NCBI GenBank assembly: GCA_000434195.1
Contig: HF994469.1
Span: forward strand, 56,905-120,904
Direction of reading: 5' to 3'
Source of the DNA: Clostridium sp. CAG:780
GTDB lineage: Bacteria > Bacillota > Clostridia > TANB77 > CAG-508
DNA: 64,000 bases
The notes beneath the pieces are model-generated. The model saw only the letters and a list, made by a program, of their open reading frames with translations. It was not told the origin of the DNA and ran no database searches. The position numbers and the translations under genes are program-made. This document shows positions 34,398 through 42,418 of the stretch, piece after piece. Each line of letters begins with the position of its first letter. Positions within the stretch are counted from its first letter, which is position 1.

Positions 34398-36851
34398 CTA
34401 TATGTTCTTATTTAAATTTCCATTAGTATATTCAGACCCTTCAAGCTTTTTGCCAGTTGAAGTAATACTAACAATTTTATTAATCTCATCAACAGTCTCA
34501 TCTAAAACATTAATTCTGATAGAAGAAATAGCAAAGCTAGAAGTATCAATAGAAGTTATCTTGCTATTGTAAATAGAAGTAACTGTTTGAATATTATCAG
34601 GCATAACTCTAAAAGTAAAACCTAGTCGATCTTTTAGATAATAAGTATTACCATTAACACATTTCATGTCACACTCAGGGTAACATTTATTACTTTTTCC
34701 TAAAAGACAATAAGATGAATTCATTAAAACCGTTCTTCCATATGCAATTAATTCGACAGGCAAACTACTATTAGAGCAAAGCATTTCCAAAACATCCTTA
34801 TTAAGCTCAACCGAAGGAGTAACAACTCCAACACCGAGACGCTTTAACTCATCAATAGTAAAATTATTAAAAATATTCATTGTATAATTTGCTACAAAAA
34901 TATATTTTTTAGTGTATTCTTCTAAGAATTTAAAATCAGCAACATTTGAAATTACAAATCCTTTAATGTCAAATTCCTGTAAAACGTTTTCTAGAACATT
35001 TAGTAACAAGTTTTTATAATTTGGCTTAATAATAGTTGGCATATAAATAAACAAATTATGCTTGTCAGAGATTGTATGCAAAACATCGTAAAATTGTTTA
35101 TTACCAAAATACTTTAAAGGAACATAAACATTATCAACACCTTCAAGTTGAGAATAGTCATATTTTAAATTAATATTTTCAAGTAGCAAACTAATCTTTC
35201 TAGGAGAAGCTGAGCAAGGAGCACTTGATTCCGTTGTAAGATTTAGCAATTCAATTCTATTCTTAGAAAAGTCAGACATCACTCTTTCTTCAAGCATTGA
35301 AATAGCATTTCTTCTTAAATCATTTATAGCGCTAATACTTGGAATATGTAAATTCTCATCTAATTCAATCTGAAAAGAAGATAAGGTAAAAGGCGTATTT
35401 CCAAGCTTTGAAAGTTGAGAATGCAATCTTTCGGCACTAATAGGAGAAGAAATAGAATCCTCTGGAAAAACATCAGACTTATATTCAACAGAAATATTAT
35501 TATAAAAAGGCAAACAATTAGCGGTAAGTTTTATAGAAATAGGTTTATTTCTTTTAACCTTTAGCAAGCAAGAAATAGGAATCTTCTTAATTTCAGTTCC
35601 TTTAGAAAAACTTTCTTTGCAGGAATTAAACAAATCCTTGCTAGACAATTTATAAACTTTTGCGCCAGGACGAATATTGCCTTTCATTCTGCCTAACTTT
35701 ACAATAGCACCAACACTTGCAGTTTTTAAAGTAGTATTTCTATTCATAATTTCTGAGATAGTATACTTGCCTGTTTCACCCTCAATGGAAATAGAATCAC
35801 CAATACAAACGGGTTCATTCAATTTTATAGTAATATGACCTTTGTTAGAATTGTAATTCGAAATATTTCCTAAATACAATCCAATATTATTAGATTTCTC
35901 TTTATAAATTAGATTTTGATTAGGTTCAGAAAGCAGATGACCAGTAGAAAAACCACCTCTGTTAAAAACTTGCAATAAATCCTTTTTATCAGCCTCATCA
36001 ACAACATAATCTTTATCAGACAAAGCTAAATCAATATACTTCCTATAAATTCTGGTAACAGTTGCAACATATTCAGGAGTTTTCATTCTTCCTTCAATCT
36101 TAAAAGAATTTATACCAAGACTAACAAGACGAGGTAAAAGCTCTAATGAACATAGATCCCTTGGACTTAGCAAATAACCATCATCAACTACCTTAGTTTT
36201 TTCATTATGCTCCTCTAAAAGCTTATATGGAAGTCTGCAAGGTTGAGCACATTTGCCTCTGTTTCCAGAACGTCCGCCAACTAAGCTAGAAAACAAACAT
36301 TGACCAGAGTACGAAATGCAAAGAGCGCCATGGACAAACATTTCCAAATCAACTTTACAATTATTTCTAATATATTCAATCTCATTAATTGGAACTTCAC
36401 GAGACAAAACAACTCTTGAAAAGCCTAACTTCTCAAGCTCTAAGACACCTTCTAAATTATGCACAGACATTTGAGTACTTGCATGAACTTCAAGACCGGG
36501 AAAGTGGTCAATCAGAAATTTTGCAAAACCTAAATCTTGAACAATAATTGCATCAACACCAAAATCATAGGCGCACTTTGCAATATTTATAGCATCATCG
36601 AACTCGGCATCAGTTAAAAGAGTATTTAAAGTAAGATTAGTCTTTACATTTCTAACCTTGCAATATCTGATAACCTGTTCTAGTTCATCCAAATCAAAAT
36701 TCTTAGCGCTAGCCCTAGCACTAAACATATTGGCACCAAAATAAATACAATCAGCACCATTTTGAACACCTGCCCTAACACAATCAAAATCTCCGGCAGG
36801 AACAAGTAATTCAGGAATTACTTCATTTTTTACATTATTTAATTGTTCCAT
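34398..36851 (-). CDS. rlhA: U32-family RNA hydroxylase with DUF3656 (RlhA-like)
   Basis: The 817-aa protein has an N-terminal U32 domain (PELLVPAGDFDCVRAGVQNGADCIYFG; FVHGALCISYSGQCLFSSLVGGRSGNRGKCAQPCR; IEGRMKTPEYVATVTRIYR) and a long C-terminal extension including DUF3656. E. coli RlhA (YdcP) of this architecture hydroxylates C2501 of 23S rRNA, using prephenate and iron. Four conserved Cys that could ligate an Fe-S cluster are visible. ATG at 36851 follows GAAAGGA; the longer frame upstream has no start signal. It is a paralogue of trhP at 23099. Confidence 0.85.
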   Translation of the reverse strand: MEQLNNVKNEVIPELLVPAGDFDCVRAGVQNGADCIYFGANMFSARASAKNFDLDELEQVIRYCKVRNVKTNLTLNTLLTDAEFDDAINIAKCAYDFGVDAIIVQDLGFAKFLIDHFPGLEVHASTQMSVHNLEGVLELEKLGFSRVVLSREVPINEIEYIRNNCKVDLEMFVHGALCISYSGQCLFSSLVGGRSGNRGKCAQPCRLPYKLLEEHNEKTKVVDDGYLLSPRDLCSLELLPRLVSLGINSFKIEGRMKTPEYVATVTRIYRKYIDLALSDKDYVVDEADKKDLLQVFNRGGFSTGHLLSEPNQNLIYKEKSNNIGLYLGNISNYNSNKGHITIKLNEPVCIGDSISIEGETGKYTISEIMNRNTTLKTASVGAIVKLGRMKGNIRPGAKVYKLSSKDLFNSCKESFSKGTEIKKIPISCLLKVKRNKPISIKLTANCLPFYNNISVEYKSDVFPEDSISSPISAERLHSQLSKLGNTPFTLSSFQIELDENLHIPSISAINDLRRNAISMLEERVMSDFSKNRIELLNLTTESSAPCSASPRKISLLLENINLKYDYSQLEGVDNVYVPLKYFGNKQFYDVLHTISDKHNLFIYMPTIIKPNYKNLLLNVLENVLQEFDIKGFVISNVADFKFLEEYTKKYIFVANYTMNIFNNFTIDELKRLGVGVVTPSVELNKDVLEMLCSNSSLPVELIAYGRTVLMNSSYCLLGKSNKCYPECDMKCVNGNTYYLKDRLGFTFRVMPDNIQTVTSIYNSKITSIDTSSFAISSIRINVLDETVDEINKIVSITSTGKKLEGSEYTNGNLNKNI

Positions 36852-36887
36852 AAAAAATCCTTTCAAATGTAATCTATATATATTGTA

Positions 36888-36915
36888 ACACACTTTTGCA
36901 AAAAAACATACTATA
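36888..36915 (+). promoter_or_regulatory. Possible sigma-K-type promoter
   Basis: CATACTATA at 36907-36915 fits the sigma-K -10 pattern CATAnnnTA, with AC dinucleotides 15 and 17 bp upstream. Supported by the coat-like gene that follows; still inference. Confidence 0.4.
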
Positions 36916-36944
36916 TAATATATAATTAAGAAGGAGGAAGGAAA

Positions 36945-37133
36945 ATGCAAGACGATAGAAGCTGTGGATGCGGATGTGACGAATCTCCAAGAGGAAACTG
37001 TGGATGCGGAAATAATGGACCTTTTGGTGGACTATTTGGCGGAAACAATGGTTGCTGTGGAGATAGTGGAATCCTATTCTTTATCATAATATTCTTACTA
37101 TTATTTACAAACTGTGGATGTTGCAATAGATAA
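36945..37133 (+). CDS. Cys/Gly-rich small protein, spore-coat-like
   Basis: The 62-aa product has repeated CGCG and GNCGCGNNGPFGGLFGGNNGC segments, then a hydrophobic helix ILFFIIIFLLLF and a terminal NCGCCNR. Ten Cys in 62 residues suggest metal binding or disulfide cross-linking. The layout recalls small YjcZ-like coat or sporulation proteins. GGAGGAAGG gives a strong ribosome binding site. A sigma-K-like promoter and its own terminator support a late mother-cell gene. The assignment is inference. Confidence 0.65.
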   Translation: MQDDRSCGCGCDESPRGNCGCGNNGPFGGLFGGNNGCCGDSGILFFIIIFLLLFTNCGCCNR

Positions 37134-37145
37134 AATACATTAAAA

Positions 37146-37178
37146 ATGCAAGCCTGTTAAATTAGGCTTGCATAAAAA
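37146..37178 (+). terminator. Terminator
   Basis: ATGCAAGCCT and AGGCTTGCAT form a 10-bp stem after the Cys-rich gene. Confidence 0.8.
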
Positions 37179-37250
37179 TAAACTTAAAAAGGACATGCAT
37201 AAAATAATGTAAAACTAAAAGATTTCAAACATTAAATCGGTCATTACATA

Positions 37251-37279
37251 TTTACAAAAACAAAAAAAGATATTATAAT
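37251..37279 (+). promoter_or_regulatory. tRNA-Thr promoter
   Basis: TTTACA, 17 bp, TATAAT, ending 13 bp before the tRNA 5' end. Confidence 0.75.
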
Positions 37280-37292
37280 AAATACATCATAT

Positions 37293-37368
37293 GCCACTAT
37301 AGCTCAGTTGGTAGAGCAACGGATTCGTAACCCGTAGGTCAGCAGTTCGATTCTGCTTAGTGGCTCCA
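37293..37368 (+). tRNA. tRNA-Thr(CGT)
   Basis: Cloverleaf readable by eye: acceptor GCCACTA/TAGTGGC, D arm GCTC...GAGC, anticodon loop TTCGTAA (anticodon CGT), TpsiC arm AGCAG-TTCGATT-CTGCT, discriminator T and encoded CCA. Bases 37323-37368 also form most of the attL repeat of the inovirus prophage; the intact tRNA copy is at this end. Confidence 0.95.
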
Positions 37369-37369
37369 A
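37323..37369 (+). repeat. attL, 47-bp direct repeat
   Basis: Identical to 43642-43688. Starts ATTCGTAACCCGTAGG in the tRNA-Thr anticodon loop and ends after CCA. Confidence 0.95.
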
Positions 37370-37375
37370 AAAAAC

Positions 37376-37407
37376 AAAGATAGCCTTTGAGCTATCTTTA
37401 TTTTTTT
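37376..37407. terminator. Bidirectional terminator at attL
   Basis: AAAGATAGC and GCTATCTTT stem followed by TTTTTTT. Terminates tRNA-Thr and, on the other strand, the phage transcript after the integrase. Confidence 0.85.
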
Positions 37408-37430
37408 GTATGTAAAAAATCTCTTGGTCA

Positions 37431-38330
37431 TTAAATATTAGAAAGTGGACTAAATTTACTTTGCTTAGATATAACCATTTGTTCGGCAATATGTACATAT
37501 TTTTCTGTCATATTAAGAGTAGAATGACCTAAAATTAATTGTAATGAAATAGGGTCACCACCATTGATTAAAAACAATGTAGCAAATGTGTGTCGCAAAT
37601 AATGTGGATGTAATTCTTCGTAACCTAGTTTGCTTTTTAATGTTCTAAAAATACGAGATATACAAGAATTTGTAACAGGTCTAAATTTTTCATCTACAAG
37701 TAATTTCCCTTTTGGTAAAGTATAAAATTTACGATATTTTAAAAAATAGTTTTTAACAGCTGGAGAAAGTGGAACAAATCGTTCTTTGTTGCCTTTTCCT
37801 AGAACCTTTATTACATTTTGCTCCAAATTAAAATCTTGAATATGTAATCTTGTTAATTCTGAAAGTCTTAACCCACAATCTAGAAACAAGCTAAGAATAA
37901 GTAAATTGCGAGAACCCATAAAATTGTCTGGTTTGTAATAATTCATAATATCTTTAATTTGTGAGCTAGATAAAACAGCAATAACTTTTTTACCATAACG
38001 AAATGATTGGAGCCCATATGTAATATCAGTTTTAACTAGTTTGTTATTATATAAATAATTAAAAAAAGCTTTTATAGCAGTAGTTCTTGTTCTAATAGTA
38101 TCAGTTGATAATTTTTTATTTAAAACTTTATTATTATTTACAACATTTTTATTTCTTAGATATAAAACATAAGTATTGTAATCATTTATAGATAACTGAT
38201 TGATAGGTTTATCTCCAACTATGTTTATAAAGTAATTGATATTTTGCTTATAGTAATTAATTGTAGGAGTTACACTTCCTATAATGTTTTGGTATTCGAT
38301 AAACTTTTGCATTGCCTCTGAACATAACAT
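37431..38330 (-). CDS. int: Tyrosine recombinase, phage integrase
   Basis: The 299-aa protein is XerC/D-like: N-terminal SAM-like core-binding domain (about 5-95) and catalytic domain with DCGLRLSELTRL (Arg), a beta-strand Lys in VLGKGNKER, HPHYLRHTFATLF (HxxR), GHSTLNMTEKYVHI (His and the Tyr nucleophile). ATG at 38330 is set by CAGGAGG 8 bp upstream; it starts 1 bp after the replication gene stop, so translation is coupled. It lies next to attL and would recombine the 47-bp repeat. Confidence 0.93.
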   Translation of the reverse strand: MLCSEAMQKFIEYQNIIGSVTPTINYYKQNINYFINIVGDKPINQLSINDYNTYVLYLRNKNVVNNNKVLNKKLSTDTIRTRTTAIKAFFNYLYNNKLVKTDITYGLQSFRYGKKVIAVLSSSQIKDIMNYYKPDNFMGSRNLLILSLFLDCGLRLSELTRLHIQDFNLEQNVIKVLGKGNKERFVPLSPAVKNYFLKYRKFYTLPKGKLLVDEKFRPVTNSCISRIFRTLKSKLGYEELHPHYLRHTFATLFLINGGDPISLQLILGHSTLNMTEKYVHIAEQMVISKQSKFSPLSNI

Positions 38331-38331
38331 T

Positions 38332-39360
38332 TTACAAAACCTCCTGAGCTTCAAATGGATTAAAATACACATAGTTGTCAACAAGGTCTAGTGAGTATTT
38401 TTGAGATAAATCTATGCCGGCCTGTTTCAACAAATTCATATTTCTATAATAAGTTGTCGAGCTAAAACGCTCTTTAATTGAATCTTCTCCATCAGCCATT
38501 AAACATATGTAAAAGTTATAAAGTATTCCTGCTTGTCTATTAGAATACAAACTATATAATCTATTTTTTATATCATCTTTTTTTCTAACAATATACAAAT
38601 CACTCTCAAATAATTTTAACAATTTCATAAATTCATCACTCCAAATACTTTTCAAATCCTTATAATTTACTTCTCTTACTCTTATATATTTTTTATTATA
38701 AATATTCTCTAGTTTTTTCTTTTTTATTTCACATTCAAAACGAACAAATCCACTAATCTTACACATAAATGAATCAACATCAAAATTAAATCCAAAAAAC
38801 TTTTTCAAATCGTGCTTTTTAAACTCTAAAAGCTTATTATAAATCTTTAAAGTTGTTGTTGTACCAGTACAATAGATACTCTCGTCTTGATAGTGTTTTA
38901 TATTTCTCTTAGCATAATTACACAACTTTAAATTATTTATATAATTACAAACATTTTTATTATTTTCTAAATCATAGCAAATTGCAATATCTACTCTTTG
39001 TAAAAACCAATGCTTTATATTAGGTAGTTCAACACTATAAACATTCTCAACAGCTTGAATAAAGAATTTTGCAATATCGTATAAATTGTAAAATCCGTCA
39101 TAAGCATTAAAACCACGCACTATTTTGTGATAACTTCCTTCTATTTCAAGGAAATATTTATCTTTGAATTTATACTTTGCACCTAAACCTACTCGAACAG
39201 ATAATCTATTATCATAAGAACCTGATAAATAACCGTTCGCAATCTCGTAAAAAATTTCTCCAGTAGATAAATTATAACTTGCTTTTATATCGGAACTATG
39301 ATATATTTTTTTGTAAATATCTTTGTTAATCATAGTATAAATTTTTACTGTATCAATCAT
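38332..39360 (-). CDS. Phage replication protein, gene II/X-like
   Basis: The 342-aa protein begins MIDTVKIYT and ends with a NMNLLKQAGIDLSQKY region, the pattern of the gene II/X family of filamentous phage and plasmid initiators. Central KHWFLQRVDIAICYDL and TTTLKIYNKLLEFKKHDL are typical strands, with the candidate nicking Tyr in the latter. It would nick one strand to start rolling-circle replication. The tail YVYFNPFEAQEVL overlaps the ribosome binding site of the integrase. The family call rests on pattern and context. Confidence 0.75.
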   Translation of the reverse strand: MIDTVKIYTMINKDIYKKIYHSSDIKASYNLSTGEIFYEIANGYLSGSYDNRLSVRVGLGAKYKFKDKYFLEIEGSYHKIVRGFNAYDGFYNLYDIAKFFIQAVENVYSVELPNIKHWFLQRVDIAICYDLENNKNVCNYINNLKLCNYAKRNIKHYQDESIYCTGTTTTLKIYNKLLEFKKHDLKKFFGFNFDVDSFMCKISGFVRFECEIKKKKLENIYNKKYIRVREVNYKDLKSIWSDEFMKLLKLFESDLYIVRKKDDIKNRLYSLYSNRQAGILYNFYICLMADGEDSIKERFSSTTYYRNMNLLKQAGIDLSQKYSLDLVDNYVYFNPFEAQEVL

Positions 39361-39417
39361 TTTTTAAAACCTCAAAATTTCTCAAATTTTTATATAAAAT
39401 TCCCACTGGTGGGACTC

Positions 39418-39445
39418 AGGGAGGGTGTTACTAAGAACCCTCCCA
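39418..39445. other. Hairpin upstream of rep, candidate replication origin
   Basis: GGGAGGGT and AACCCTCCC flank a loop containing TTACTAAG, between the 58-aa gene and the start of the replication gene. A second small dyad CCCACTGGTGGG (39402-39413) lies next to it. On the plus strand ATTTTT follows, so a terminator is an alternative. Confidence 0.45.
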
Positions 39446-39448
39446 TTT

Positions 39449-39625
39449 TTAATTATGTAAATTGTCGTTTTCTTCATCAAAATTACAACAACATATTTCA
39501 CAATTTTTATTATTATCATTATTTAAAGTTTTTAAGTTTGATAAAAGTAAAAATGTTAAAATAATATAAATAATTATAAAAGATATAAACAATAAATCTC
39601 CCACATAATCTTTATACATTTCATA
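39449..39625 (-). CDS. Small phage membrane protein, 58 aa
   Basis: Too short for routine calling. One membrane helix (about residues 11-29) and a hydrophilic tail with CEICCCNFDEENDN. AGGAGG at 39629-39634 is only 3 bp before the ATG at 39625, so start choice is uncertain; other in-frame starts lack a site. Position between zot and rep; function unknown. Confidence 0.45.
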   Translation of the reverse strand, partial: YEMYKDYVGDLLFISFIIIYIILTFLLLSNLKTLNNDNNKNCEICCCNFDEENDNLHN

Positions 39626-39634
39626 AACCTCCTA

Positions 39635-40498
39635 CTATTTTTTTTGTATTACATTAAATACATTTGTAACTACATCGTTTGGCTTGTCCTGGAAGCCAAC
39701 CTTTTGCAGCCTTTTTATAACTTTGTATGTATCGTAACATTCTCTTAATTCTTTATCGTGAACAAAGAAATACATACCTTTCTTTTTAAATTCTCTTACA
39801 TTTCCTTCTGAATCAAGAATTGGTTCGAACCTTCGAACGATTGTCAGAGCCCCGAGGAGCGTAGTACACCTACGCACCTCGGTGGCTTGTGACCTTATAG
39901 CCTTTGCTAATAAATAGAAATTTTGAGCAGTACCTAAAAGAATACGCCTATTTTTTCTATTTTGAGTTATTATTTCAAGCATATCTGGTGGGAAGTTTTT
40001 AGAATCCATTGAAGAAAACCAGTTTTGAAGTTCATCTATTACAACAATAACTCCAAAAATATCGTTCTTATAGCCTAATAACATTCTCCAATCCTCTAAT
40101 TCGATATTTTCTTTTGTATAGCCTAAATTTGTCGTACACTTTGCTTTAGGGTACTCATTTTGCATCCTCATCGCAAATTCGACCATTCCAATCGTTTTAC
40201 CAGCACCTTGTCGACCTTCAAATATTATACAGCCCTGATAAGGAAAAAAATCAGGGTCTCTATTGAAAAAATCTTCAACAACTTGTCTAGGTAATTTTAC
40301 AAATAGTTTATACAAAAAGCCCTCTTTCTTTATGTAACGATGTTCTCCTTTTTTTATTCTTTTACCTTTAAATAAATTATAGATAAAGAAAAAAGAACAA
40401 CAAGTTATAAATACAGCTATAAAAATTAAAATTACAAATAGGGGGTATTTTAAAAAGCTGAAAAGGGCTTTTAGTACTTCTAAAAAAGCTTTAGTCAT
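39635..40498 (-). CDS. zot: Zot/pI-type phage assembly ATPase
   Basis: The 287-aa protein is the inovirus morphogenesis ATPase that drives extrusion through the membrane. Walker A FEGRQGAGKT (94-102), Walker B IVVIDELQNWF (151-161), then QNRKNRRILLGTAQNF, as in Zot/gp1 proteins. A transmembrane helix is at about 20-40, before the ATPase domain; in classical pI the helix follows the ATPase, so topology looks inverted. ATG at 40498 follows GGAGGAAGG and overlaps the preceding stop. A strong hairpin is embedded in the coding sequence at 39849-39886. Confidence 0.9.
   Translation of the reverse strand: MTKAFLEVLKALFSFLKYPLFVILIFIAVFITCCSFFFIYNLFKGKRIKKGEHRYIKKEGFLYKLFVKLPRQVVEDFFNRDPDFFPYQGCIIFEGRQGAGKTIGMVEFAMRMQNEYPKAKCTTNLGYTKENIELEDWRMLLGYKNDIFGVIVVIDELQNWFSSMDSKNFPPDMLEIITQNRKNRRILLGTAQNFYLLAKAIRSQATEVRRCTTLLGALTIVRRFEPILDSEGNVREFKKKGMYFFVHDKELRECYDTYKVIKRLQKVGFQDKPNDVVTNVFNVIQKK
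39849..39886. other. G+C-rich hairpin inside zot
   Basis: Stem GCC/GGC, then CCGAGG/CCTCGG, then GCGTAG/CTACGC with a T bulge, an A-A mismatch and a TACAC loop. It uses rare G+C-rich codons in an AT-rich gene. Candidate packaging signal or strand-specific replication structure. Confidence 0.6.
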
Positions 40499-40649
40499 TT
40501 GTCCTTCCTCCACTAAAAGAATTTGCAAGCGCTTCTGCGTATTTATCGTAAAGTGTATTAATATCATCATCCAAAAGTTTTAATTTATATATTATAAAGA
40601 CATAGCTAATAACAAAAACAATAAAAAACAAAATTAATAATATAAACAT
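40491..40649 (-). CDS. Small phage membrane protein, 52 aa
   Basis: MFILLILFFIVFVISYVFII forms an N-terminal helix, then a charged tail LKLLDDDINTLYDKYAEAL. GAGGTG precedes the ATG. Its end overlaps the start of zot (shared ATGACTAA), so the two are translationally coupled. It might act with zot, as the pXI-type partner does in classical phages; that is inference. Confidence 0.65.
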   Translation of the reverse strand: MFILLILFFIVFVISYVFIIYKLKLLDDDINTLYDKYAEALANSFSGGRTND

Positions 40650-40663
40650 TTAAACACCTCATT

Positions 40664-40927
40664 TTAACCACTAATAGGGAGTAAATTCCAAATAGTTTTT
40701 ATAATAGAAATTATGATTCTAAAGGTCATTAGGCCTAAGAAACAATATATAATCGGACTAAGTTTTTTTATTGGTAATACATAATAAATAATGTGTAAAA
40801 AACTAGTTAGTCCTTGCAAATAGGTACTTGTATTAAGAGTCCAACCAAACGAGACTGTACCAATAATACCAATTACAATAGCCACAATTATTGCAATAAC
40901 TGTAACACGAAAAATACTTTCAACCAT
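40664..40927 (-). CDS. pVI-like minor coat protein
   Basis: 87 aa with three hydrophobic segments (about 8-27, 40-52, 58-77), between the pIII-like gene and zot, which is the gene VI position. AAGGAG precedes the ATG. pVI caps the virion end with pIII. The assignment rests on size, hydrophobicity and order. Confidence 0.65.
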   Translation of the reverse strand: MVESIFRVTVIAIIVAIVIGIIGTVSFGWTLNTSTYLQGLTSFLHIIYYVLPIKKLSPIIYCFLGLMTFRIIISIIKTIWNLLPISG

Positions 40928-40940
40928 ACTTTAAATCTCC

Positions 40941-42121
40941 TTAAAATCCTCTAGTTTTATAGCTAGAACCACGGGCAAAACCAGTCTTTCTGTAAGTTTC
41001 AATATCGTTTATCATATTGCCTGCATAAGAAGAGGCTCCAGCTCCGTTGATAATATCGGGTAATCTAATAAAGATATTCCATAAAAAGCTTAAGTAGGCA
41101 AAAATACATATAACATTGTCTCCAAAATCTTTATATGGAGCATACCAGCCTAAATCAACAACACAAATTTGTCCAGTGTACCATTTTGATTTTACATTTA
41201 GATAGTATTTAGGGGCACTACTTACATCAGTAATTACATCAACCATTGATTTTACATTACTAGATACATCAGTGTAAAATCCAAATTTCTCTTGAATACC
41301 ATTGAACCCCCCAGAGATAGTGCTTTTAGCACTTTCATTTCCGGCATTTGCGTTTTCATCCCCAAAATTCTTATAAGACATGACATAAATTAAATCTTTT
41401 AAAATAAAATTGTCGCTAAATGGGTTTAAATAACTAAGAATACTTACAATGCCTTCAATTATTTTCTTTAAAATAAAATTCTCGGAAAATGGGTTTAACC
41501 AATCTAATATATTTAAAATACCCTTTACGATTGATTCAAGAAATTTGCCAATGTTCTTAAGGCCTTTCGCAATCCAACTAAAGACACCAGTGTCACTAAA
41601 ATCAGTGGAAGAATTCCCACCACTTCCTGAAGAACCTGAATCATCTGAACCTCCTCCAGTTTCGGAGCCACTTCCCCCTGAAGAACCACCGGAACTGGAG
41701 GTTCGAAAAAAACCTCGTCTGTCATGATTCCGTTTTCTCTTACATATACATTTGTATTAGAATACATGGTGTCCCAGCCATCCCAGTGATATTTACTAGT
41801 TGGACCAGACCAAGCAACAGTGTCAGTTCCAAGAACATATTTAAACCAAGTATAGTCGTTACTAGAACAGTAAAGAGAATCTCCCTGGACACCAAACTTA
41901 ACATCACTATCTTTTGGAACATCAACAAAATAAGCCATATACTCATTACTTTCTACTCTAACAAAATAATAAGTATAACCTTTATCGGTGCACATTTGTT
42001 CTAGCCAACTTTTTTGTTCGTCTGTTAGTTCTAATGTGGTAGTGGCAGAGCATATATTGTGACTAAAAAGTAAAAAAATAATAGCTAAAATAATAATTAA
42101 TAGTGTTTTATTTTTTTGCAT
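40941..42121 (-). CDS. pIII-like adsorption protein, -1 frameshift fusion
   Basis: Reading 42121-41706 in frame 0 and then -1 from 41705 gives a 393-aa protein: signal peptide (1-25, cut after CSA), an ectodomain, a Gly/Ser linker (starting RTSSSGGSSGGSGSETGGGS), two tandem repeats with LNPFSENFILKK and LNPFSDNFILKD, and a C-terminal domain with a hydrophobic anchor (ICIFAYLSFLWNIFI). Signal peptide, Gly-rich linker and C-terminal anchor are the architecture of phage pIII. The downstream frame has no ribosome binding site at its first ATG (41381), and its open frame runs back without stop to the shift site. It lies between pVIII-like and pVI-like genes. Confidence 0.75.
41525..42121 (-). CDS. 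Short 0-frame form of the pIII-like protein
   Basis: Without frameshifting the gene gives 198 aa: the same signal peptide and ectodomain up to EVFF (residue 139), then a Pro/Val/Glu tail and a hydrophobic segment VVGILPLILVTLVSLVG followed by RKALRTLANFLNQS. That end could be a membrane anchor, so the short product may be functional, or the tail may be a by-product of the overlapping Gly/Ser coding. GAAAGGAG precedes the ATG, and a terminator separates it from the coat gene. Confidence 0.6.
   Translation of the reverse strand: MQKNKTLLIIILAIIFLLFSHNICSATTTLELTDEQKSWLEQMCTDKGYTYYFVRVESNEYMAYFVDVPKDSDVKFGVQGDSLYCSSNDYTWFKYVLGTDTVAWSGPTSKYHWDGWDTMYSNTNVYVRENGIMTDEVFFEPPVPVVLQGEVAPKLEEVQMIQVLQEVVGILPLILVTLVSLVGLRKALRTLANFLNQS
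41647..41711 (-). other. Candidate -1 ribosomal frameshift signal
   Basis: On the minus strand the heptamer T TTT TTC (41711-41705) is in phase for simultaneous P- and A-site slippage. Three bases after it CCTCCAGTT (41701-41693) pairs with AACTGGAGG (about 41661-41653); with a 3-nt bulge the stem extends to GAACC/GGTTC (12 bp). The -1 frame opens directly into the Gly/Ser linker. Confidence 0.7.
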
Positions 42122-42141
42122 AAGAACTCCTTTCTTTTTTT

Positions 42142-42173
42142 AAAAAAAGGATTGAACAAAAAAGTCCAATCCT
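42142..42173 (-). terminator. Strong terminator after the major coat gene
   Basis: Minus-strand stem AGGATTGGAC/GTTCAATCCT with a T-run of seven, between the pVIII-like and pIII-like genes. Filamentous phages place a terminator here to give high coat expression. Confidence 0.85.
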
Positions 42174-42221
42174 GAGGTTTATTCTTCGAGCCCACATCTA
42201 TCTCGTGTTTAGGGGCTTGGA

Positions 42222-42398
42222 TTAGGCAGCGTGTAATATATGTTGTACAAACGCAATACCTTTTCTAATAGCTATAAATCCTATCATTACTGGTATAACT
42301 ATTGGTAAAAGTGAAGTAATTTCACTTAATACTCCTGATAGCATATCAGCAGTAACAACTTTTGATAATACAGCTGTTGTTGTAGCTCCTCCTTCCAT
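42222..42398 (-). CDS. pVIII-like major coat protein, 58 aa
   Basis: The small product starts MEGGATTTAVLSKVV, has an amphipathic middle (ADMLSGVLSEITSLL), one membrane helix PIVIPVMIGFIAI and a basic turn RKGIAFVQH. This acidic/polar-helix-basic order is the pVIII plan, although no classical signal peptide is seen. A very strong site (GGAAGGAGGG) precedes the ATG, and the strong terminator follows directly. Position before pIII fits. Confidence 0.75.
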   Translation of the reverse strand: MEGGATTTAVLSKVVTADMLSGVLSEITSLLPIVIPVMIGFIAIRKGIAFVQHILHAA

Positions 42399-42418
42399 AT
42401 TCGAGCCCTCCTTCCTGA

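Noticed and set aside
39298..39564. Plus-strand frame of 88 aa near the replication gene
   Set aside because: Overlaps the 5' end of rep and the candidate origin hairpin, with no ribosome binding site; a chance frame in A/T-rich DNA.
41449..41727. Plus-strand frame coding a Pro/Glu-rich 92-aa protein
   Set aside because: It is the complement of the Gly/Ser linker and anchor of the pIII-like gene; no ribosome binding site and wrong strand for the phage.
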